Assembly (NCBI GenBank): GCA_963633805.1
Contig: CAVGZD010000001.1
Location: 78,622-142,621, forward strand
Direction of reading: 5' to 3'
Length of the DNA: 64,000 bases
Source of the DNA: Anaerotignum_A sp963633805
GTDB taxonomy: Bacteria > Bacillota > Clostridia > Lachnospirales > Anaerotignaceae
Below, piece after piece: positions 58,797 to 64,000 of this stretch (position 1 is its first letter; the number at the start of each line of letters is the position of its first letter). The notes beneath the pieces were generated by a model. It was not told the DNA's origin. It saw only the letters and a program-made list of their open reading frames with translations, and made no database searches. The position numbers and the translations under genes are program-made.

Positions 58797-59522
58797 ATGC
58801 GAATCGTAGCAGATACCCATACCCATTCTCTCGCCAGCGGACACGCCTACAGCACCATAGAGGAAAACATGAAATGGGCGGCAAAGAAAAAGCTGCAGCT
58901 GGTCGCGCTGACGGATCATGCGCCCGCCATGCCGCATACCACCTGTCATGCCTATTTTGCCAATCTCCATGTGCTGCCGGAGACGCTCTATGGGGTGCGT
59001 CTGCTTCGGGGCATTGAATTGAATATCATGGATTATGACGGTACGGTGGATATGGATGAGGATATTTTAGCTAAGCTGGATATCGCCATCGCCAGCCTGC
59101 ATACCCCCTGCCTGACGCCGGGGAGCAAGCGGGAGAATACCAAGGCGCTACGCGGGGCGATGGAAAATCCCTATGTGGATATCATCGGGCATCCGGGCGA
59201 TCCGCGCTATCCGATGGATTATGAGGAAATCTTCCGCGCGGCAGGGGCGACAAAGACACTGCTGGAGATCAATAATGCCTCGCTCGTTCCTGGCGGCTTT
59301 CGGGAGGGAAGCCGGGAGAATATTGCCTTTTTGCTGAAAAAAAGCATGGAGGAGGGGCGCGCGGTCGTGCTGGGCAGCGATGCGCATTTTTACACGGGGA
59401 TTGGCGAGCTTGGCTATGTGGAGGAGCTGCTGTGGGAGCTGCAATTTCCGGAGGAATTGGTGCTCAATACGGATGTGAAGCGTTTTTTGGCGCATCTGAA
59501 GCCGAAGGCGGCGCGGCGGTGA
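58797..59522 (+). CDS. PHP-domain phosphoesterase (YcdX-like)
   Basis: Trinuclear-metal phosphatase family. Metal ligands in order: DTHTHSLASGHAYST, LTDHAP, GIELNI, IASLH, IIGHPGD, GSDAHF. Length is 241 residues from ATG 58797 (AAAGGAATT). HisK-type histidinol-phosphatases also belong to the PHP superfamily, but this sequence looks like the YcdX/YciV branch; it is a candidate, not a proof, for the missing histidine step. The substrate is unknown. Confidence 0.88.
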   Translation: MRIVADTHTHSLASGHAYSTIEENMKWAAKKKLQLVALTDHAPAMPHTTCHAYFANLHVLPETLYGVRLLRGIELNIMDYDGTVDMDEDILAKLDIAIASLHTPCLTPGSKRENTKALRGAMENPYVDIIGHPGDPRYPMDYEEIFRAAGATKTLLEINNASLVPGGFREGSRENIAFLLKKSMEEGRAVVLGSDAHFYTGIGELGYVEELLWELQFPEELVLNTDVKRFLAHLKPKAARR

Positions 59523-59540
59523 CGTTTTTTCGGCACAACT

Positions 59541-59589
59541 TTGGCACGTTTTGGAAAAAGCTCTTTACTTTAGCACTTTAGTATGCTAA
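59541..59589 (+). promoter_or_regulatory. Promoter and operator of the TrpR-like gene
   Basis: TTGGCA at 59541-59546 and TTTACT at 59564-59569, 17-base spacing (weak -10). Immediately downstream a perfect inverted repeat TTAGCA-N8-TGCTAA at 59570-59589 overlaps the start point, a typical autorepressor site for a TrpR-like protein. Confidence 0.55.
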
Positions 59590-59628
59590 TATTAAAGGAG
59601 ATTTCAGTAAGGAGAGGGTGGCGCAGCA

Positions 59629-59937
59629 ATGAATAAAAAAATCAAAACGGAGCTGACGGATAAGCTCTTTGAATGCATACTCAGCATGGAAACGATCGAG
59701 GAATGCTATCAGCTGTTTGAGGATCTTTGCACGGTCAATGAGATTCAAGCCATTGCGCAGCGCATGGAGGTTGCGTCGATGCTGGATGCGAAGTGTACTT
59801 ATGTGGAGATTGCGGAAAAAACGGGTGCGTCCACCGCAACGATCAGCCGCGTCAATCGCTGCCTGCATTATGGCACGGATGGCTATAAGCTGGCGATCGA
59901 CCGTGTGAAGGAAAAGCATAAAGAGATTTCCGAGTAA
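59629..59937 (+). CDS. YerC/YecD-family TrpR-like DNA-binding protein
   Basis: A 102-residue helix-turn-helix protein of the Trp repressor superfamily. TrpR-type HTH: EIQAIAQRMEVASMLDAKCT and YVEIAEKTGASTATISRVNR (20). It lacks the Trp-pocket context of true TrpR, so the ligand is unknown. ATG 59629 follows AAGGAGAGGGTGG. It sits alone before pcrA; an inverted repeat in its promoter suggests autoregulation. Confidence 0.9.
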   Translation: MNKKIKTELTDKLFECILSMETIEECYQLFEDLCTVNEIQAIAQRMEVASMLDAKCTYVEIAEKTGASTATISRVNRCLHYGTDGYKLAIDRVKEKHKEISE

Positions 59938-60060
59938 ATATTTCAAGTTCGAGAGGAAATCGTAAAAATGAGTACAGGGGTTGATTTCGGTAGAGCGACT
60001 TTGCCGAATCAGCCCTTCTTCTGATGGATAGAGATAGAGAGGGAAAGGAACGGGAGAGAA

Positions 60061-62301
60061 ATGATTGGATTTGAGCAGCTCAATGAGATGCAGAAAAAGG
60101 CTGTTTTGCAGCAGGAGGGACCTGTGCTGATTCTGGCGGGGGCAGGCAGCGGGAAAACGGGCGCGCTGACCGTGCGGATCGCGCATTTGCTGGAAAGCGG
60201 CGTAAAGCCTTGGAACATCCTTGCGATCACCTTTACCAATAAGGCGGCGCGGGAGATGCGCGAGCGTGTGGAAAAGCTGGTCGGGGATGCGGCAAGGGAT
60301 ATGTGGATCAGCACCTTCCATTCCTCCTGCGTGCGGATTTTGCGCAGGGAAATTCAGCATCTGGGCTATGACAATCGCTTCTCCATCTATGACACGGAGG
60401 ATCAGGAAAAGCTCATGCGCGAGAGCTTCAAGCGGCTGAATATGAGCACGACGGATAAGACCTTTTCCGTCAAAGGAGCAATGGCGACAATCAGCAGCCT
60501 CAAGGAGCAGATGATCAGCTGGGAGGACTACAGCCAGAGTGTAGATCAGGGGGAGATCAAGGCGGTGCGCATGGCGAAGGTGTATCAGGTATATCAGAAG
60601 CTCTTGAAGGAAAACAATGCGCTGGATTTTGACGATCTGATCTACAAAACGGTTTTGCTGTTCCGACAGTTTCCGCAGGTGCTGGAAAGCTATCAGGAAC
60701 GCTTTCGCTATATCATGGTGGACGAATATCAGGATACCAACAGCAGCCAATATGAATTGGTGGCGCTTTTGGCGGCGAAATATCAGAATCTCTGCGTGGT
60801 CGGGGATGACGACCAGAGCATTTACGGCTGGCGCGGCGCGAATATCCGCAATATTCTCGAATTTGAGAAGGATTTCCCGAATACGGTAGTCATCAAGCTG
60901 GAGCAGAATTATCGCTCGACCAAAAAGATACTGGAGGCAGCGAATGCCGTCATCCACAACAATCAAAAGCGCAAGGACAAAACCCTCTGGACGGAAAACG
61001 ACAGCGGCAGCATCCTTTATATGTATAAAGCGGAGAATGAGTACGATGAAGCGCGATTCGTTGCGGAAAAAATACAGGAATTGGAGAAGCAGGGCAAAAC
61101 GAAAAATCAATTTGCCGTGCTTTACCGCATGAATGCGCAGTCCCGCACGGTGGAGGATATTTTCGTGAAAAAGGGCATTGCCTATCGCCTCTTCGGCGGG
61201 GTGCGCTTTTACGAGCGAAAGGAAATTCGGGATGTGCTGTCCTATCTCAAGGTGCTGGCGAACCCGGCGGATATGATCGCGCTGCGCCGTATCATCAATG
61301 TGCCGAGAAGGGGCATTGGCGAGGTTTCTCTGGATAAGCTGGCGAATTTTGCGGAGCAGCAGGGCATTTCGCTGTACGATGCCTTTGGTAGATTGGACGA
61401 GGTGACGGAGCTGAAGGCGCGGGCTGCAAAATTCCGCGAGTTTTACGAATTGATGGAGCATCTGCGGCAGGACGCAGAAAATATGCCCGTTGCGGAGCTG
61501 ATCGATGCCGTAGTGAAACGGACGGGCTATTTGCAGCTTTTGATGGAGGAGGCGACTGAGGAAGCCTTGGGGCGCATCCAAAATATTGATGAATTTGTGA
61601 ATAAGGCGGTCGAATACGATAAAACTACCTTAAATGAATCCGCATCGCTTGCAGGATTCTTGGAGGAGGTCGCGCTCGTTGCGGATATCGACAGCTACGC
61701 GGAGGATGAGGAGGCGGTCGCCCTCATGACGCTGCATAGCGCAAAGGGGCTGGAATTCCCCTATGTCTTCATGATTGGCATGGAGGAGGGGATCTTCCCC
61801 GGCTATCGCGCTGTGACCTATGGCGGCGAAAAGGAGATCGAAGAGGAAAGACGGCTTTGCTATGTGGGGATCACCCGCGCAAAGGAGGAATTGTTCCTTA
61901 CCTATGCGAAGACCCGTATGCAGCACGGCATTCAGCAGTATAACGCGCCGTCCAGATTCCTCAAGGAGATTCCTGCGGAGCTGGTTTATCAGCCCGCGCC
62001 CAAGGTTTCCGATGCGATGAAGCGCTTCGAGAAAAAGCAGGAGACCTTCGGCATGGGCAGGAAAAACGTGACACGCCCCGTGGATCGCTTCGGCATGGTG
62101 AAGCCGGACATCCCTGCACCGAAGGATTTCAAGCTGAATTATCAGGTGGGCGATCGGGTGCGCGCCCCGAAATATGGCATCGGGACGGTCGTTTCCATAC
62201 AGAATGCCGGTGCGGATTTTGAGGTTGGTGTTTCCTTTGGAGAAAAGGGGACGAAAAAATTTATGGCTCGTCTTTCCAAGCTGATCAAGGTGAGCGAATG
62301 A
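60061..62301 (+). CDS. pcrA: ATP-dependent DNA helicase PcrA (UvrD family)
   Basis: Superfamily 1A helicase acting in excision repair and replication-fork clearance. Walker A LILAGAGSGKTGALTVRIAH (20), DEYQDTNSSQYELVALL, VGDDDQSIYGWRGANIRNIL (20), and the C-terminal motifs EQNYRST, HSAKGLEFPYVF, EERRLCYVGITRAKEELFL (19). Length is 746 residues, typical. ATG 60061 follows GGGAGAGA. ligA follows closely, as in other Firmicutes. Confidence 0.97.
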   Translation: MIGFEQLNEMQKKAVLQQEGPVLILAGAGSGKTGALTVRIAHLLESGVKPWNILAITFTNKAAREMRERVEKLVGDAARDMWISTFHSSCVRILRREIQHLGYDNRFSIYDTEDQEKLMRESFKRLNMSTTDKTFSVKGAMATISSLKEQMISWEDYSQSVDQGEIKAVRMAKVYQVYQKLLKENNALDFDDLIYKTVLLFRQFPQVLESYQERFRYIMVDEYQDTNSSQYELVALLAAKYQNLCVVGDDDQSIYGWRGANIRNILEFEKDFPNTVVIKLEQNYRSTKKILEAANAVIHNNQKRKDKTLWTENDSGSILYMYKAENEYDEARFVAEKIQELEKQGKTKNQFAVLYRMNAQSRTVEDIFVKKGIAYRLFGGVRFYERKEIRDVLSYLKVLANPADMIALRRIINVPRRGIGEVSLDKLANFAEQQGISLYDAFGRLDEVTELKARAAKFREFYELMEHLRQDAENMPVAELIDAVVKRTGYLQLLMEEATEEALGRIQNIDEFVNKAVEYDKTTLNESASLAGFLEEVALVADIDSYAEDEEAVALMTLHSAKGLEFPYVFMIGMEEGIFPGYRAVTYGGEKEIEEERRLCYVGITRAKEELFLTYAKTRMQHGIQQYNAPSRFLKEIPAELVYQPAPKVSDAMKRFEKKQETFGMGRKNVTRPVDRFGMVKPDIPAPKDFKLNYQVGDRVRAPKYGIGTVVSIQNAGADFEVGVSFGEKGTKKFMARLSKLIKVSE

Positions 62302-62320
62302 GCCAAAGGAGCGGGAAATG

Positions 62321-64000
62321 ATGACTGAGAGAATGAAAACGCTGGTCGAAAGGCTGAATGAAGCCGCGCGGGCGTATTATCAGGAGGATCGGGAAATTCT
62401 TTCCAATCAGGAGTATGACGTGTTGTATGATGAGCTGGCGGCATTGGAGCGGCAGACGGGCACTATCCTTGCAAACAGCCCTACGCAGCGGGTCGGCTAT
62501 GAGGTCATCAGCAAGCTGGTGAAGGTGCGGCACGACAGCCCGATCCTTTCCCTCGATAAAACGAAGGATACGGAGAAATTGGCGCAATTTCTCGGAAATC
62601 AGGAGGGGATCCTCTCCTGGAAGCTGGATGGGCTGACGATCGTGCTGAAATATCGCAGCGGTACGCTGGAGCAGGCGATTACCCGCGGCAATGGCGAGGA
62701 AGGCGAGGATGTGACCCATAATGCGAAGGTGTTTCAGAATCTGCCGCTTGCCATTCCCTTTCAAGGCGAATTGGTGCTGCGCGGGGAGGGCGTAATCTCC
62801 TACAGCGAATTTTACCGCATCAACGCCGCATTGGGCGAGGAAGAGCAGTACAAAAATCCCCGCAATCTTTGCAGCGGCACGGTGCGCCAGCTCAACAGCG
62901 AGATCGCGGCGCGGCGGCATGTGCGCTTTTATGCCTTTACGCTGGTGAGCGCGGAGGGAAAGGAGCTTTCCGACAGCAAGACGGAAAACCTCGCATGGCT
63001 TGCGTCTATGGGCTTTGATGTGGTGGAGCATCATAGGGTGACGGCGGAAACGGTAGCGGCGGCAGTGGAAGAATTTCGCGGCAAAATTACAGATAACGAC
63101 ATTGCATCGGACGGTCTTGTACTGACCTTTGACAGCATTTCCTACAGCCGCTCTTTGGGGCGCACGGCGAAATTCCCCAGAGATTCCATTGCCTTCAAAT
63201 GGGCGGATGAAATGGCGGAAACGACCTTGCGCAGCATCGAATGGAACACCTCCCGCACGGGGCTGATGAATCCGATTGCCGTGTTCGATCCGGTGGACTT
63301 GGAGGGCTCGACCGTCAGCCGCGCCAGCGTCCATAATGTCAGCATTCTGAAGGAATTGAAGCTCGGCATCGGCGATACGATCCGGGTCTACAAGGCGAAC
63401 ATGATCATCCCGCAGATCGCGGAAAACCTGACAGGGCAGCAGGCGACAGTCGAAATTCCGGAGCACTGCTTTGTCTGCGGCGGGGAAACGGAGCTGCGTA
63501 AGCTGCGCGACGGCGAGGCGCTCTATTGCACGAACCCCAACTGTTCCGCACAGCGGATTCAGGCTCTGAGTCATTTTGTCTCCCGCGATGCCATGAATAT
63601 AGAGGGCTTGTCCGAGGAAACGCTGAAAAAATTTCTGGAACGCGGTTTTGTGGAAAATTATCCCGATTTGTTCCGCTTGGAGCAGCATCAGGCGGAGATT
63701 TGCGAGATGGAGGGCTTTGGGCAGAAATCCTACGCCAATCTGATCGCATCGGTGGAGCGGGCGAAGGATGCGGAGCTGCCGAACTTCCTCTATGCGCTGG
63801 GGATCAACCATGTCGGTCTGCGCAATGCCAAGCTGCTTTGCGCAAATTGCGGCTATGATTTGGAGAAAATCAAGACGGCGACGGAGGAGGAGCTGGTGCA
63901 GGTCGAGGGCTTCGGGCAGATCATTGCGCATAGCATTGCGGCATATTTCCGGCGGGAGGAGCATTTGTGCCTTTTGGAGGATGCTCTGCAATATATTCAT
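62321..64000 (+). CDS. ligA: NAD-dependent DNA ligase LigA (3'-truncated)
   Basis: Seals nicks in DNA using NAD+. The frame runs open from ATG 62321 (20 bases after pcrA; AAAGGAGCGGGAA) to the end of the window, 560 codons. Adenylation lysine in SWKLDGLTIVLKY (residues about 105-117), family block TRGNGEEGEDVTHN, an OB-fold, a four-Cys zinc finger (CFVC ... YCTNPNC near 63469-63547) and the helix-hairpin-helix region follow. The C-terminal BRCT domain lies beyond the window. Confidence 0.95.
   Translation, partial: MTERMKTLVERLNEAARAYYQEDREILSNQEYDVLYDELAALERQTGTILANSPTQRVGYEVISKLVKVRHDSPILSLDKTKDTEKLAQFLGNQEGILSWKLDGLTIVLKYRSGTLEQAITRGNGEEGEDVTHNAKVFQNLPLAIPFQGELVLRGEGVISYSEFYRINAALGEEEQYKNPRNLCSGTVRQLNSEIAARRHVRFYAFTLVSAEGKELSDSKTENLAWLASMGFDVVEHHRVTAETVAAAVEEFRGKITDNDIASDGLVLTFDSISYSRSLGRTAKFPRDSIAFKWADEMAETTLRSIEWNTSRTGLMNPIAVFDPVDLEGSTVSRASVHNVSILKELKLGIGDTIRVYKANMIIPQIAENLTGQQATVEIPEHCFVCGGETELRKLRDGEALYCTNPNCSAQRIQALSHFVSRDAMNIEGLSEETLKKFLERGFVENYPDLFRLEQHQAEICEMEGFGQKSYANLIASVERAKDAELPNFLYALGINHVGLRNAKLLCANCGYDLEKIKTATEEELVQVEGFGQIIAHSIAAYFRREEHLCLLEDALQYIH

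Noticed and set aside
58797..59522. PHP protein as the missing histidinol-phosphatase (HisK)
   Set aside because: Same superfamily, but the motif set (SLASGHAYST, GSDAHF) is closer to YcdX-type enzymes and it is far from the his operon with its own promoter; mentioned only as a candidate.

Overview
This window is a GC-moderate (roughly mid-50s %), densely packed chromosome segment of a Gram-positive, low-to-mid-GC Firmicute, most likely a Clostridia member (Lachnospirales-like; the family is a guess). The evidence is the gene order priA-def-fmt-yugP-rsmB-rlmN-stp-prkC-rsgA-rpe-thiN, a PASTA-repeat Ser/Thr kinase, a T-box leader in front of pheS, FabK instead of FabI, HisZ with short-form HisG, strong AAGGAGG ribosome sites, frequent TTG/GTG starts, a SpoIID/LytB protein and a cysteine-rich coat-like protein. 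No tRNA, rRNA, CRISPR array, phage or intact insertion sequence was seen.

Layout. 1-14.3 kb: a housekeeping run from the truncated priA through the translation and cell-growth genes (def, fmt, rsmB, rlmN, stp/prkC, rsgA, rpe, thiN) to lepA. 14.3-17.3 kb: small accessory genes, mostly on the minus strand (GNAT acetyltransferase, small membrane proteins, a zinc-ribbon protein), then a secreted stalk-domain/PepSY protein with an in-frame stop in its signal peptide. 17.5-22.7 kb: SpoIID/LytB protein, three small unknown genes (two are tandem paralogues), queA, rarA and an orphan Ada-type metal-binding protein. 22.8-26.7 kb: T-box leader, pheS and pheT, with a palindromic unit inserted between the two genes. 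26.7-36.8 kb: accessory and regulatory region with a 200-bp MITE-like nested palindrome, a frameshifted LysR gene, a MATE pump, a TetR regulator with a palindromic operator, a YbtPQ-like heterodimeric ABC transporter, a doubly frameshifted EamA transporter, ogt, an HD hydrolase and an Asp/Glu racemase.

37-45 kb: one histidine operon hisZ-hisG-(GNAT)-hisD-hisC-hisB-hisH-hisA-hisF-hisIE, without a histidinol-phosphatase and with an acetyltransferase embedded by translational coupling. 45.2-54.8 kb: a type II fatty-acid operon acpP-fabK-fabD-fabG-fabF-accB-fabZ-accC-accD-accA followed by an acyl-CoA synthetase. It lacks fabH and a local MarR-type regulator, and its promoter has poor -35 bases but helically phased GGAAC repeats. 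54.8-58.7 kb: a multi-PAS protein with a C-terminal SARP-like winged helix, a palindrome-rich non-coding stretch, and the cysteine-rich coat-like protein behind a sigma-K-like promoter. 58.7-64 kb: a PHP phosphoesterase, a YerC-type TrpR-like regulator with a likely autoregulatory operator, pcrA, and the start of ligA, which runs off the window.

All essential genes are intact, while three dispensable genes between 16 and 35 kb (secreted stalk protein, LysR, EamA) carry stops or frameshifts. That fits ongoing decay of accessory functions, although assembly errors cannot be excluded from sequence alone. No fully new system is obvious. The best leads are the nested palindrome at 26.75 kb, the fabH-less fatty-acid operon with its phased repeats, the GNAT inside the his operon, and the PAS-SARP regulator.
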